DNA of 64,000 nt from Citrobacter amalonaticus Y19 (GCF_000981805.1 NZ_CP011132.1:4774001-4838000), one strand, 5' to 3'; counted from the first letter of the stretch, positions 11,109 through 20,352 are shown. The notes: generated from the letters alone by a model not told the origin. A program made the numbers and translations.

Positions 11109-12740
11109 GTGTTAACTCTGCTTCACCTGCTTTCTGCTGTCGCCCTGCTGGTCTGGGGTACCCATATTGTGCGTACTGGCGTCATGCGGGTGTTCGGCGC
11201 TCGCTTACGTACCGTTCTGAGCCGTAGCGTTGAAAAGAAACCGCTCGCTTTCTGCGCGGGGATTGGCGTGACTGCGCTGGTGCAAAGCAGTAACGCCACC
11301 ACCATGCTGGTGACCTCGTTTGTCGCTCAGGATCTTGTCGCGCTGACGCCTGCGCTGGTGATTGTGCTTGGCGCTGACGTGGGGACTGCGCTGATGGCGC
11401 GTATCCTCACCTTCGATTTATCATGGCTGTCGCCGCTGTTGATCTTTATCGGCGTGATCTTCTTCCTCGGACGTAAACAGTCACGCGCCGGACAACTGGG
11501 GCGCGTGGGGATCGGCCTTGGCCTGATCCTGCTGGCGCTGGAGCTGATTGTCCAGGCCGTCACGCCCATGACGCAGGCCAACGGCGTACAGGTGATTTTC
11601 GCCTCGCTGACCGGCGATATCATGCTGGATGCGTTAATTGGCGCGATGTTCGCGATCATCAGTTACTCCAGCCTGGCGGCGGTATTGTTGACCGCCACCC
11701 TGACGGCGGCGGGGATCATCTCCTTCCCGGTGGCGCTGTGTCTGGTGATTGGTGCCAACCTTGGCTCCGGCCTGCTGGCGATGCTCAACAACAGCGCGGC
11801 CAATGCCGCTGCCCGCCGCGTGGCGCTCGGCAGTCTGCTGTTTAAGCTGGTGGGCAGCCTGATTATTCTGCCGTTTGTTCATCCACTGGCGAATCTGATG
11901 GATCAACTGCCGCTGCCGAAAGCAGAGCTGGTTATCTATTTCCACGTCTTCTACAACCTGGTGCGCTGCCTGGCGATGATTCCTTTTGCCGAGCCGATGG
12001 CGCGCTTTTGTAAGCGCATCATCCGCGACGAACCGGAACTGGATGCACACCTCAAACCGAAGCACCTGGACGTCAGCGCGCTGGATACGCCGACCCTTGC
12101 GCTGGCCAATGCCGCCCGTGAAGCGCTGCGCATCGGCGATGCGATGGAACAGATGATGGAAGGGCTGAAAAGGGTGATGCACGGCGAGCCGCGCGAAGAG
12201 AAAGAACTGCGCAAAATGGCGGATGACATTAACGTACTCTACACCGCCATTAAGCTCTACCTGGCGCGGATGCCGAAAGAGGAACTGGCGGAGGAGGAGT
12301 CGCGCCGCTGGGCGGAGATCATCGAGATGTCGCTCAACCTTGAACAGGCGTCGGATATTGTGGAGCGCATGGGCAGTGAAATTGCCGACAAGTCGCTGGC
12401 GGCGCGTCGGGCGTTTTCGATTGAGGGCTTAAAAGAGCTGGATGCGCTCTATGACCAACTGCTCAGCAATCTGCAACTGGCGATGTCGGTGTTCTTCTCC
12501 GGCGACGTGACCAGCGCCCGCCGGTTGCGTCGTAGCAAACATCGTTTCCGGATCCTGAACCGTCGTTACTCGCATGCCCACGTAGACCGTCTGCATCAGC
12601 AGAACGTACAAAGCATCGAGACCAGTTCCCTGCACCTGGGGTTACTGGGCGATATGCAGCGTCTGAACTCGCTGTTCTGTTCTGTGGCTTACAGCGTGCT
12701 GGAACAGCCGGACGAAGACGACGAGCGGGATGATTATTAA
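11109..12740 (+). CDS. yjbB: Na+/phosphate cotransporter family protein YjbB
   Basis: A 543-residue inner-membrane protein, same length as E. coli YjbB, which exports phosphate when overproduced. The N-terminal half holds two inverted Na/Pi-cotransporter repeats with the QSS motifs typical of the family (ALVQSSNATTM near residue 60, and a second SYSSLAA near 182). The C-terminal ~220 residues form a soluble PhoU-like helical domain. Translation starts at GTG 11109 with AAGGAG eleven bases before it. Confidence 0.95.
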   Translation: MLTLLHLLSAVALLVWGTHIVRTGVMRVFGARLRTVLSRSVEKKPLAFCAGIGVTALVQSSNATTMLVTSFVAQDLVALTPALVIVLGADVGTALMARILTFDLSWLSPLLIFIGVIFFLGRKQSRAGQLGRVGIGLGLILLALELIVQAVTPMTQANGVQVIFASLTGDIMLDALIGAMFAIISYSSLAAVLLTATLTAAGIISFPVALCLVIGANLGSGLLAMLNNSAANAAARRVALGSLLFKLVGSLIILPFVHPLANLMDQLPLPKAELVIYFHVFYNLVRCLAMIPFAEPMARFCKRIIRDEPELDAHLKPKHLDVSALDTPTLALANAAREALRIGDAMEQMMEGLKRVMHGEPREEKELRKMADDINVLYTAIKLYLARMPKEELAEEESRRWAEIIEMSLNLEQASDIVERMGSEIADKSLAARRAFSIEGLKELDALYDQLLSNLQLAMSVFFSGDVTSARRLRRSKHRFRILNRRYSHAHVDRLHQQNVQSIETSSLHLGLLGDMQRLNSLFCSVAYSVLEQPDEDDERDDY

Positions 12741-12749
12741 CCGGCGGTA

Positions 12750-12831
12750 ATGCCGAATGGTGTGGCGATTACCCGGCCTACAATGAGCACAATCTGTAGG
12801 CCGGATAAGGCGTTTACGCCGCCATCCGGCA
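12750..12831. repeat. REP pair between yjbB and pepE
   Basis: A degenerate REP unit is followed by a good one (TGTAGGCCGGATAAGGCG...GCCATCCGGCA) between the convergent yjbB and pepE genes. Confidence 0.85.
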
Positions 12832-12838
12832 ACGTCGA

Positions 12839-13528
12839 TTAAAAGCAGTGACCAGCCTCAACGGCAACCGCGTCTTCACCTGCGTTAAAAATATACGTGG
12901 TGTTCGGGCCACCAAGCACCGCCTGGCCTTTGCTCACGTTAATCCAGTTCCCTTCCGGCAAACCGATCACCGTCAGTTCTGGCGCGACAACCAGTAGTTC
13001 GCGAATACGCTGTTCACGCGTTTCGCCCTTATGACCTTCCGGCAGCGCGTTGGTGAAATGTGGGTTAATCTGTAGCGGGAACAGGCCCAGTGCATCGAAA
13101 CCTTGCGGATCGACAATCGGCATGTCGTTGGTGGTGCGGATGGTCTGGCAGGCGAGGTTCGCACCTGCGCTCCAGCCGATGTACAGCGCACCGCGTTTAA
13201 CCACGTCAACAATTGGCGCCAGCAACCCGCGTTCGCGGCTCTCTTTCAGCAACTGGAAAGTATTCCCTCCGCCGACGATCACCACTTCCGCATTTTCAAT
13301 CGCCGCCAGCGGATCGGCTACGTTGTGAATGCCCACCACCCTGACGCCCATCGGGGCGAAGATCGCTGCCGTTTTTTCCGTGTACTCATCCCAGGTCTGG
13401 GTCACGCCTGCGAAGGGAATAAACACCGCCGAGCGGCGACCATTCAACTGTTCCGCAATCAGCGGCAGCGCGTGTTCCATCCAGCCTTTGCCTGGCAGCG
13501 TCGAGTTACTCAATAAAAGCAGTTCCAT
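12839..13528 (-). CDS. pepE: Peptidase E (alpha-aspartyl dipeptidase)
   Basis: Cytoplasmic serine peptidase of family S51 that hydrolyses dipeptides with N-terminal aspartate. The 229-residue protein has Ser120 in GWSAGAN, Asp135 in TTNDMP and His157 in INPHF, the positions known for the Salmonella enzyme triad. Two adjacent ATGs exist; the second (13528) has GGAG at better spacing and gives the family N-terminus [14 protein letters not shown]. Confidence 0.96.
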   Translation of the reverse strand: MELLLLSNSTLPGKGWMEHALPLIAEQLNGRRSAVFIPFAGVTQTWDEYTEKTAAIFAPMGVRVVGIHNVADPLAAIENAEVVIVGGGNTFQLLKESRERGLLAPIVDVVKRGALYIGWSAGANLACQTIRTTNDMPIVDPQGFDALGLFPLQINPHFTNALPEGHKGETREQRIRELLVVAPELTVIGLPEGNWINVSKGQAVLGGPNTTYIFNAGEDAVAVEAGHCF

Positions 13529-13531
13529 CAT

Positions 13532-13941
13532 TTCTCCGTGAAATCAGAAAATTACAAACCGCGATAATGTACCACTGACAGTGTAGCGTCTTACTGACAT
13601 GGCTCACGATGTTGGCTGGGGAGAGTGGACAAAACAACGTGAGATAAGAAAGAGCCGTGAGGAGAGAAATCAATGGCTGGATGAATAGAAAAGTGGCTCG
13701 AATTATTCTGTATAGGCCTCCAGAATATTGTTAAATTGACAGAGTAACGAAACCGCCTGGTCATTTTTTCGATAGCGAGTATGAGAATGCCTGTATCGGT
13801 GGTTATAATTGCAGGAATATCGAGCCTGCAGCGGTAGTTGCTAAGTGGCAAACGGTTTTAAATTGTTCTCGTGAAAGACTTTATAACCGAGTTATTTAAG
13901 GTAAATTTAATTTAAGAATGCGTTTTTACAAGGAATTTGAT
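13532..13941. other. AT-rich intergenic gap without a recognisable gene
   Basis: About 410 bases between pepE and the SLATT islet. The base composition drops here compared with the flanking housekeeping genes. I see a TATAAT at 13804-13809 that could be a -10 element, but no convincing -35. Short reading frames on both strands lack ribosome sites and similarity. Confidence 0.5.
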
Positions 13942-14163
13942 ATGAGTAAAAATAAAAAGCCTCAACGTCCCGTCTCGTTTAACGTTAATTCTTTATCAAA
14001 TAATGTGTTTCGTTATAGTTGGTACGAGAATGACAGTCCGTCTACTCCTGCAGGAGAGCCATTGCCGCATAAGGGAAAGGAGACTCAGATTATGAATTCT
14101 TTTGCACCGCCAACAAGACCAGGAAAAGGTGGAGACAATGGATCAGGTAACTCTGGAAAGTAA
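13942..14163 (+). CDS. Small hypothetical protein encoded with a SLATT-like gene
   Basis: A 73-residue polar protein (MSKNKKPQRPVSFNVNSLS...) with no membrane span, rich in Ser, Asn, Pro and Gly, and ending in a glycine-rich tail GKGGDNGSGNSGK. AAGGA at 13930-13934 precedes the ATG by seven bases; an in-frame ATG at 13918 lacks a site. Its last 26 bases overlap the start of the downstream two-TM gene, which suggests translational coupling. I do not recognise the family; it looks largely disordered and may be a regulator or partner of the membrane protein. Confidence 0.65.
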   Translation: MSKNKKPQRPVSFNVNSLSNNVFRYSWYENDSPSTPAGEPLPHKGKETQIMNSFAPPTRPGKGGDNGSGNSGK

Positions 14164-14677
14164 CTGGGAAGGCTTGCTTTTCGATATCCGCCGTTCCGTC
14201 CGCTACCATAACAGACGTAGAGCTTTTTATGACAGATTAGATCAGTTCACAAATGTTATTTCACTGATTTTTGGTTCAACGGCTATTTATAGCGTTCTTG
14301 GGGAACATAATAAGATGTGGGCTGTTCTCAGTGGCGCAGTTGTGAGTGTTTTTGCGGCTATTAATCTTGTTATTGGTTCATCACAGCGCTCACGTAACCA
14401 TTTTGATTTATCCAAAAGTTTTGTCGATCTTGAATCTAAAATGATTAAAGAATCCGAGCCCACTGAACAACTTTTGCGTGAAGCAACCTCCTTGCGTCTC
14501 TCGATTGAGAAAGATGAACCCCCAGTGCTTCGCGTTTTGGATAGCATTTGCTACAACGAACAGTTGTTGGCGATGGATTATCCTGTAAACCAAATGATTA
14601 AAATCAGTTTCTGTCAAAATCTGTTTGCTCAGTTTTTTGACTGGCGAGCCAGTACGCTACGGAAAATGCCAACATAA
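14138..14677 (+). CDS. SLATT-like two-TM protein (putative membrane effector)
   Basis: A 179-residue protein with a basic N-terminal helix (RRSVRYHNRRRAFYDRLDQF), two closely spaced hydrophobic helices at about 37-55 and 60-80, then a long amphipathic helical tail beginning SSQRSRNHFDLSKSFVDLES. This layout, including the RxxxHxxLxxxFxxLxxxM pattern after the second span, is that of SLATT domains, two-TM effectors often linked to nucleotide-sensing defence systems. No cyclic-nucleotide synthase or SLOG gene is adjacent; the only partner is the overlapping upstream small gene. Start chosen at 14138 because AAAAGGTGGAG precedes it. Low G+C and unusual codons compared with pepE suggest horizontal acquisition. 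Family call by pattern, not by search. Confidence 0.7.
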   Translation: MDQVTLESNWEGLLFDIRRSVRYHNRRRAFYDRLDQFTNVISLIFGSTAIYSVLGEHNKMWAVLSGAVVSVFAAINLVIGSSQRSRNHFDLSKSFVDLESKMIKESEPTEQLLREATSLRLSIEKDEPPVLRVLDSICYNEQLLAMDYPVNQMIKISFCQNLFAQFFDWRASTLRKMPT

Positions 14678-14744
14678 GCTAAGCGTATGTCTGGGTTGCA
14701 CTATTCATGTCCGTTGTGTGTATGCTGCGTAACTGCAAAATAGT

Positions 14745-14771
14745 AAAGAGCGCCCATTGGCGCTCTTTTTA
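14745..14771. terminator. Bidirectional terminator between the SLATT islet and the sor operon
   Basis: A 10-bp perfect stem AAAGAGCGCC / GGCGCTCTTT with a CATT loop, T-rich on the plus strand and mirrored by A residues so it can also end the minus-strand sor operon. Confidence 0.9.
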
Positions 14772-14778
14772 CCCCTTC

Positions 14779-15591
14779 TTACCCGGCCCGGGCAAATTCA
14801 GCGGCTTCAACGATCAGCGCGTCATCCGGGCGCACGCCGGTGTACATCGCGAACTGTTCGACAGCCTGCAACGCAATCACTTCTGCGCCGCTGATGGTCT
14901 TTTTACCCAGCTTTTGCGCCAGCTTAATCATCGGGGTTTCCGGCGGCAGGGCGACGACATCGAACACCACGCTGGCGTTGGCGACCATGGGTTCACTGTA
15001 CGCCAGTTCATCGCTCTCTTTGCCACCGGCCATGCCGACGGGCGTGACGTTGACCAGAATGTCACAGGCAATACCTTCCGGCAGCGGCTGCCACTGAAAA
15101 CCATACTGTTTTGCCAGCGCCGGACCGCTGTCCCGGTTGCGAGCGGCGATGATTACATCGCGAAAACCGGCGTCGCGAAAGGCGGCAATTACCGCTTTGC
15201 CCATCCCGCCGCTGCCGCGAATCATCACCCGCGCAGCGGTGTCGAGCTGGTGGCTGGCAATCAGGCTTTTGACCGCGATGTAGTCGGTGTTGTAGCCCGT
15301 CAGCCTGCCGTCGTCATTGACGATGGTATTGACGGAATCAATCACTTTCGCCGACGGATCGACGGCGTCAAGAAACGGCATGCAGCTCTCTTTGAACGGC
15401 ATCGAGACCGCGCAGCCACGAATGCCTAACGCGCGAACCCCTTTCACCGCCGCTTCAATGTCCTGGGTGGTGAACGCCTTGTAGATGAAATTTAAACCCA
15501 GCTTTTCATAGAGATAATTATGAAAGCGGGTCCCAAAGTTGCCGGGCCGACCGGCAAGCGACATGCACAACTGGGTGTCGCGGTTAATCAT
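14779..15591 (-). CDS. Shikimate dehydrogenase-like protein at the tail of the sor operon
   Basis: A 270-residue protein of the AroE superfamily, most like the SdhL/HI0607 branch rather than biosynthetic AroE. Visible features are an N-terminal substrate domain with MPFKE (the catalytic lysine at 67), NTDY at 101-104 (catalytic aspartate 103) and the nucleotide-binding GSGGMGKAV near residues 152-160. The AroE substrate motif SxSPxxHN is altered to SLAGRPGNFGTRFHN, so the natural substrate may not be shikimate. Start at 15591 has GAGGAG upstream; it is one base from the sorE stop, so it is translated from the sor transcript. Confidence 0.85.
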   Translation of the reverse strand: MINRDTQLCMSLAGRPGNFGTRFHNYLYEKLGLNFIYKAFTTQDIEAAVKGVRALGIRGCAVSMPFKESCMPFLDAVDPSAKVIDSVNTIVNDDGRLTGYNTDYIAVKSLIASHQLDTAARVMIRGSGGMGKAVIAAFRDAGFRDVIIAARNRDSGPALAKQYGFQWQPLPEGIACDILVNVTPVGMAGGKESDELAYSEPMVANASVVFDVVALPPETPMIKLAQKLGKKTISGAEVIALQAVEQFAMYTGVRPDDALIVEAAEFARAG

Positions 15592-15592
15592 G

Positions 15593-16813
15593 TTAAATCT
15601 CCTCGGCATGCGACAGTAAATACTGTTCGGCTTCCTTAGACCAAATCCCGTGATGGCGTTCCAGAATAGCGCACAGTGCGGGGTCGTCAATCTGGTTGAG
15701 GGCGGTTAACGGTAACGCTTTCCCGGTATAGACCAGCTTTTTACCGCCGCCCACTTTCGGCAGCTCCAGCGTGGTCTCCCCTGCGGCATTCAGCCCAAGA
15801 ATGTGTGTCACCACTTTGGCCGCCTGCACTTTTTTCTCTTCAATCAGCTTGACCGCCGCGCGCATGTCGTCAGTATTCCCGCCCGAGGTGCCTACATAGT
15901 GGGTGAAGGCGTAATGTACGTCGTAGAAGTTGATCGGGGCGCTGAACTGCTTATCCTGCGGGCCGGCAAAGAAGTTCATGCAGCCGTCGGGGGCGAGCAG
16001 GGAAGAGGCCAGGGTAACCAGTTGTTCATTCGGCACGAAGACAAAAATATCATCAAAACCGTGACCACCACTCAGCGTCATCAGCGTGTCGTACGCCGCA
16101 TCCTGCGCGTGCAGATAGTGGATCAGCGTCTGCGGCTCAGAAGGATAATGTTTACGGGCATAGCTCAGCTTGTCGTGGTTGGTATCGGTGACCACCAGTA
16201 GCGCCGGATTGACGGGACCATGCAGCGCGTAGTCGATCGCCAGCAGCCCCATCGGTCCCGTTCCGCCGAGGATCAGCGTGCGACCCTGCGGGCGAATCCC
16301 CATGTTGTGGTTATAGGTGCCTTCCTGCAGGTGATAGTTAGCGTTGAATGCGCCGATCACGCAGGAGAGCGGTTCGACCAACGATCCTTCAAAGTAGGTC
16401 TCGCCTTCGTAAGCCAGCAGACAGTCCTGCTCCATCACCACATTGGGGATCACGACGTGCGTGGCTTCGCCGCCCACCCACGGGAAGGAGTAGCCGGGGC
16501 AATCCGGGCGATCCGCCAGTTGCAGGTTCGCCTGAATCACATAGCGCTGGCCGGGCTGAAACTTGTGCTGCCACTTTTTCCCCACGGCAATAATATCGCC
16601 GCAGAACTCGTGGCCGATGATGATCGGGTGGGTCGCCACATCGTCTGGCACCTTTTTATGACTCTCACCCTGATTGGCCTCTTTCCAGGAAGAGAGGCAC
16701 AGGCTGTCGGTGACCACCGTTGCCAGAATTTCATCGTCCTGCATCTCGGGAAGTTCAAACGTTTCCAGGCGCAGATCGCGTTTGCCATAAAGGCGCAGAG
16801 CTGTCGTTAACAT
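15593..16813 (-). CDS. sorE: L-sorbose-1-phosphate reductase
   Basis: Zinc-dependent medium-chain dehydrogenase that reduces sorbose 1-phosphate to D-glucitol 6-phosphate. The 406-residue product closely resembles Klebsiella SorE as I recall it. Putative zinc ligands are Cys39 and His68-Glu69 in GHEFCG; the Rossmann motif LILGGTGPMGLLA lies near residue 185. ATG at 16813 is preceded by GAGGTGG; a GTG three codons upstream overlaps that site and is unlikely. Lies 53 bases after sorM. Confidence 0.93.
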   Translation of the reverse strand: MLTTALRLYGKRDLRLETFELPEMQDDEILATVVTDSLCLSSWKEANQGESHKKVPDDVATHPIIIGHEFCGDIIAVGKKWQHKFQPGQRYVIQANLQLADRPDCPGYSFPWVGGEATHVVIPNVVMEQDCLLAYEGETYFEGSLVEPLSCVIGAFNANYHLQEGTYNHNMGIRPQGRTLILGGTGPMGLLAIDYALHGPVNPALLVVTDTNHDKLSYARKHYPSEPQTLIHYLHAQDAAYDTLMTLSGGHGFDDIFVFVPNEQLVTLASSLLAPDGCMNFFAGPQDKQFSAPINFYDVHYAFTHYVGTSGGNTDDMRAAVKLIEEKKVQAAKVVTHILGLNAAGETTLELPKVGGGKKLVYTGKALPLTALNQIDDPALCAILERHHGIWSKEAEQYLLSHAEEI

Positions 16814-16866
16814 ATATACCACCTCATGTTGAGCGAGAGCCCCGGCTTATCACCGGGGCGAAAAAA

Positions 16867-17691
16867 TCAGGACAGGAAGCCCAGTGCGTTACCGATAATC
16901 CCCAGACCAAACAGGGCGAAAATCAGCCATACTGGGTTAATTTTTTTGTTGAGCAAACGCACCATCAGCATCGTCAGGCCCAGCGCCAGCAGGCCGGGGC
17001 AGAGCTGGTCGAGGATATTTTGTACGGTCATCGTGACGGTGCCGCCGTCTGCGCCAGGGGTTTGCGATACCACCAGTGGCACGTTGATGCTGGTCCACTT
17101 GGTGACCAGTACCCCCATCACGAACAGGCCGAGAATCGATGCGCCTTCGGTCAGTTTTTGCAGCAGGTTACCGCCCATGTCGCTGACGATGTTGACCCCT
17201 TTGTTGAAGCCAATCTGCAAGCCGTACCACTTCATCGCCAGACGAACCGCGTTGAAAATAAAGAAGAACAGCAGCGGACCGAGCACATTGCCGGACAACG
17301 CCAGCGACGCGCCGAGCGCAGCGGTGATCGGTCGCAATGTGCCCCAGACCAGCGGGTCGCCAACGCCCGCCAGTGGGCCCATCAGGCCCACTTTGATGCC
17401 GTTGATGGCGCCATCGTCAATTTCCGCCCCATTTGCACGCGCCTCTTCCATGGCGGCGGTTACGCCAATCACCGGGCCGCACACTGCGGGCGTGGTGTTG
17501 AAGAACACCAGATGACGCTTGAGTGCCGCCACCTGATCTTCTTTCAGCGGGTACAGGCGCTTGATGGCGGGGATCATGTCGTAGCAAAAGCCCAGCCCAT
17601 GAATACGTTCAAAGTTGAAAGACGCCTGCTGCAGGTTGGAGCGAACAAACATGCTAAACAGGTCAGATTTGGTCAGTTTTTTCTGTTCCAT
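16867..17691 (-). CDS. sorM: Sorbose PTS permease component EIID
   Basis: A 274-residue EIID of the mannose PTS family, forming the membrane channel with EIIC. The N-terminal part is amphipathic (LTKSDLFSMFVRSNLQQASFNFE is the family opening, shown here only in part: LTKSDLFSMFVRSN), with the conserved GLMGPLAGVGDPLVWGT loop and C-terminal membrane spans. It follows sorA by 11 bases. Confidence 0.93.
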   Translation of the reverse strand: MEQKKLTKSDLFSMFVRSNLQQASFNFERIHGLGFCYDMIPAIKRLYPLKEDQVAALKRHLVFFNTTPAVCGPVIGVTAAMEEARANGAEIDDGAINGIKVGLMGPLAGVGDPLVWGTLRPITAALGASLALSGNVLGPLLFFFIFNAVRLAMKWYGLQIGFNKGVNIVSDMGGNLLQKLTEGASILGLFVMGVLVTKWTSINVPLVVSQTPGADGGTVTMTVQNILDQLCPGLLALGLTMLMVRLLNKKINPVWLIFALFGLGIIGNALGFLS

Positions 17692-17702
17692 GATGGGCTC
17701 CG

Positions 17703-18500
17703 TTAGTCATCAAGCTGGTCAAGGGCGGTGGAGGCGGTGGCCTGCGCCTGCGGTTCGGCTTTACGCCACTGCGGATTCAACTGGATGTAGACCAGCGCAA
17801 TAATCGCGCCGACGCCACCAAAGGCCAGCAGGCTCAGGTCGAGGTAACCACCGGCGATAAAACCGAGGAAGAAGAAAGGCATCAGGTACTTCACGCCCAT
17901 CATGCGCAGCACCATGGCGTAACCAACCACCACGATAAAGCCACCGGCAATTTGCAGGCCGCGAGTGACAAATTCCGGGATGGCGTTCAGCATGTTGCTG
18001 ACCATATCGGCACTGACAAACAGCGAGACAATCAACGCCGGGATGGCGACGCGTAGCGCCTGTACGCCCAGCGCGGAGACGTGGAGGATGTCGATAGTGC
18101 GAAAACGTGCGTCTTCTGCGGCCTTATCCGCCGCATGCTGGAACACCACGGTGATAGTACGGGCGAAGACGGTCAGGACCTGGCCTGCCGCCGCCACTGG
18201 CAGCGCGATAGCAATACCGGTCGCGATGCTCTGCTGGCCGACGATAACCAGAATGGCGGAGATAATACTGGCGAGCGCGGAGTCCGGAGACTGCGCGGCA
18301 CCGACGTTCATCCAGCCAAGCGCGATCAACTCCAGCGTCCCGCCGAGCATCACCCCGGTTTTTAAATCACCGAGGATCAGGCCGATAACCGTACAGGCAA
18401 TGAGCGGGCGGTGGGTCTGAAATTCATCCAGCACGCTGCCCATCCCGGCAATACAGGAAAATATAAATATGGCGATAATTTGTAGGGTACTGATTTCCAT
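17703..18500 (-). CDS. sorA: Sorbose PTS permease component EIIC
   Basis: A 265-residue polytopic protein of the mannose-family EIIC type (about seven or eight hydrophobic segments). The segments GMGSVLDEFQTHRPLIACTV and GDLKTGVMLGGTLELIALGW near the N-terminus are characteristic of this family. Works with SorM to transport and SorF/SorB to phosphorylate L-sorbose at C1. Confidence 0.93.
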   Translation of the reverse strand: MEISTLQIIAIFIFSCIAGMGSVLDEFQTHRPLIACTVIGLILGDLKTGVMLGGTLELIALGWMNVGAAQSPDSALASIISAILVIVGQQSIATGIAIALPVAAAGQVLTVFARTITVVFQHAADKAAEDARFRTIDILHVSALGVQALRVAIPALIVSLFVSADMVSNMLNAIPEFVTRGLQIAGGFIVVVGYAMVLRMMGVKYLMPFFFLGFIAGGYLDLSLLAFGGVGAIIALVYIQLNPQWRKAEPQAQATASTALDQLDD

Positions 18501-18564
18501 AATGGGTCACCTTAAAGTGTGAACATCCCTGCCTGTTAAAGCATACGTACACAGGCGCTTTTAT

Positions 18565-19059
18565 TTATTCAGCGAACGACTGTTCTTTTATTTTTTCGAG
18601 AATATTAATAGATGGATCGGAGGCGACCACGCGCAAATCCAGGGTGACGCCAAATTTATCCAGTTCGCGAAACGCATTAATATCATCGTCATCTAAGGAC
18701 ACGGCTTTGGTTAATTGTTTTTTACCCGGTCGCCAGGCCATGCCGCCAATATTTAAGGTGGCAATTTTCACGCCTTGTTTGACCATCGCCAACGCATCCT
18801 GTGGGCGGGTAAATAAATAAAATACCGTTTCGTCCTGGTACTGCGGATTATGATAAACCGCGACGGCTTTTTCGATATTCACCACATTGACCTTCATCCC
18901 CGGCGGGGCGGCCTGACGTAATAATGTCCGGCGCACTTCATCGTGATAAACCTCGTCATTACAGATAATAATCCGCTGGGCATTCGCCACCTTCGACCAG
19001 ACGGTGGTGACCTGACCGTGGATCAGGCGGTCATCAATACGGGCAAGGGTAATATTCAT
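18565..19059 (-). CDS. sorB: Sorbose PTS component EIIB
   Basis: A 164-residue cytoplasmic EIIB of the mannose family. The phosphorylated histidine is expected at residue 15 within RIDDRLIHGQV. The start codon overlaps the sorF stop by one base (TGATG), and GGATTTC-type ribosome sequence lies inside the end of sorF, so the two are translationally coupled. Confidence 0.93.
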   Translation of the reverse strand: MNITLARIDDRLIHGQVTTVWSKVANAQRIIICNDEVYHDEVRRTLLRQAAPPGMKVNVVNIEKAVAVYHNPQYQDETVFYLFTRPQDALAMVKQGVKIATLNIGGMAWRPGKKQLTKAVSLDDDDINAFRELDKFGVTLDLRVVASDPSINILEKIKEQSFAE

Positions 19060-19466
19060 CAGAAATCCTCTTCGGTCGTTTCCAGATGCTGCCAGACCAC
19101 GCAGGTTTGTTGTGCAATGGTCGTCAGGTGTTCGCACAGTTCATCCACATTCATACTGCTCTGGTTATCCACCAGTTCCAGCGCCAGCGGCAGGGAAAGT
19201 CCGCTAATCACCCGAATGTTCGGATTGCGCATCGCAAGCGTTGCCGCGGCGTTCCACGGACTGCCGCACTGCAGGTCAACGGCTATCAGCCATTCACTAT
19301 CAGTGTGAGTACTCACCAACTTTTCCAGCTTGCTAATGATGTCGTTGGCGTTCTCGCCGGGGACAAAGGCCACCGCTTCAACGTTGGCGTCACCGTAAAC
19401 CATCTGCACCGATTCCAGCATGGCGCAGGCCAGTTTGCCGTGAGCACAGAAGATTGCATTAACCAT
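19059..19466 (-). CDS. sorF: Sorbose PTS component EIIA
   Basis: A 135-residue mannose-family EIIA that accepts phosphate from HPr. The opening MVNAIFCAHGKLACAML places the active histidine at residue 9, matching the histidine near residue 10 in ManX. AGGAGG precedes the ATG. Nine bases separate it from sorD. Confidence 0.93.
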   Translation of the reverse strand: MVNAIFCAHGKLACAMLESVQMVYGDANVEAVAFVPGENANDIISKLEKLVSTHTDSEWLIAVDLQCGSPWNAAATLAMRNPNIRVISGLSLPLALELVDNQSSMNVDELCEHLTTIAQQTCVVWQHLETTEEDF

Positions 19467-19475
19467 AACGCCTCC

Positions 19476-20282
19476 TTAGCCGCGCGTTTTTCCGCCCGCA
19501 ATGTTAGTGGTTACTCCGGTAATGTAGCTGGCGCGTTCGGACAGGAGATAACAAACGAAATCAGCAACTTCGGTCAGACGTCCTGAGCGACCAATGGGGA
19601 TGGCGTTCTTGCTATAGCCTTCGCGCAGCTGATCAACGGTGATATTGCGGGTCCATGCCAGCGCCTCTTCATATTCCGGCGTGCGCAGTCCGGTTTTTTC
19701 CAGAATCCCGGGAGCAATACCGACCACGCGAATGCCGTGTTTGCCCAGCTCTTTTGACCAGGAACGGGTGAAGCTATTCAGTGCCGCTTTCGTTGCGGCA
19801 TAGCAACTCTGGCCTTCTGACCCTTCCAGCCCGCTTTCAGAAGAGACGTTGACGATGACGCCGTTACGTTGTTTCACCATCTGGCGCGCCGCCGCTTGTG
19901 ACATTAAGAACACGCCTTTCTGGTTGATATTGACCATTTTTTCAAACGCGGCTTCGTTTAATTCATATTTTCCCGCCGGGGCTTTTTCATCAACCAGCAG
20001 GCGAGGAAAGTTAACGCCGGCGTTATTGACCAGACCGTCAATTCGGCCGAAGCGCTGGATAATTTCATCCACGGTGTGATTAACCTCTGTGGCGCTGGAA
20101 ATATCCGTCGGCCAGAAGTGATAACCATTATTGCCTTCATGTTTTGCTTCACCGCCGTGAATATCCGCCATCTGGACATTCGCGCCTTGTGCTAATAATT
20201 CTTCGACAATCGCTAAGCCAATTCCGGATGCGCCGCCGGTAACAATAATGACTTTATCCTGTAGATTTAACCACGTTTGCAT
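19476..20282 (-). CDS. sorD: Sorbitol-6-phosphate 2-dehydrogenase
   Basis: Short-chain dehydrogenase of 268 residues that oxidises D-glucitol 6-phosphate (made by SorE) to fructose 6-phosphate, delivering sorbose carbon to glycolysis. The NAD-binding motif TGGASGIG is at 15-22, NNAG at 86-89, the catalytic serine near 148 (NVSSES) and Tyr161/Lys165 in YAATK. Second gene of the operon, 70 bases after sorC. Confidence 0.94.
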   Translation of the reverse strand: MQTWLNLQDKVIIVTGGASGIGLAIVEELLAQGANVQMADIHGGEAKHEGNNGYHFWPTDISSATEVNHTVDEIIQRFGRIDGLVNNAGVNFPRLLVDEKAPAGKYELNEAAFEKMVNINQKGVFLMSQAAARQMVKQRNGVIVNVSSESGLEGSEGQSCYAATKAALNSFTRSWSKELGKHGIRVVGIAPGILEKTGLRTPEYEEALAWTRNITVDQLREGYSKNAIPIGRSGRLTEVADFVCYLLSERASYITGVTTNIAGGKTRG

Positions 20283-20352
20283 AATTAACTCCCAGTTTCA
20301 GAGAAGGGGATCCTGCATAAAATAAATTACGTCAGGATCAAGATGAATATAT

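Noticed and set aside
13591..13851. An 86-codon minus-strand frame between pepE and the SLATT islet.
   Set aside because: No ribosome site, no similarity, and composition of random AT-rich sequence.
16720..17706. A 328-codon plus-strand frame across sorE-sorM.
   Set aside because: Antisense to two clear sor genes, spans their boundary, and has no start signal.
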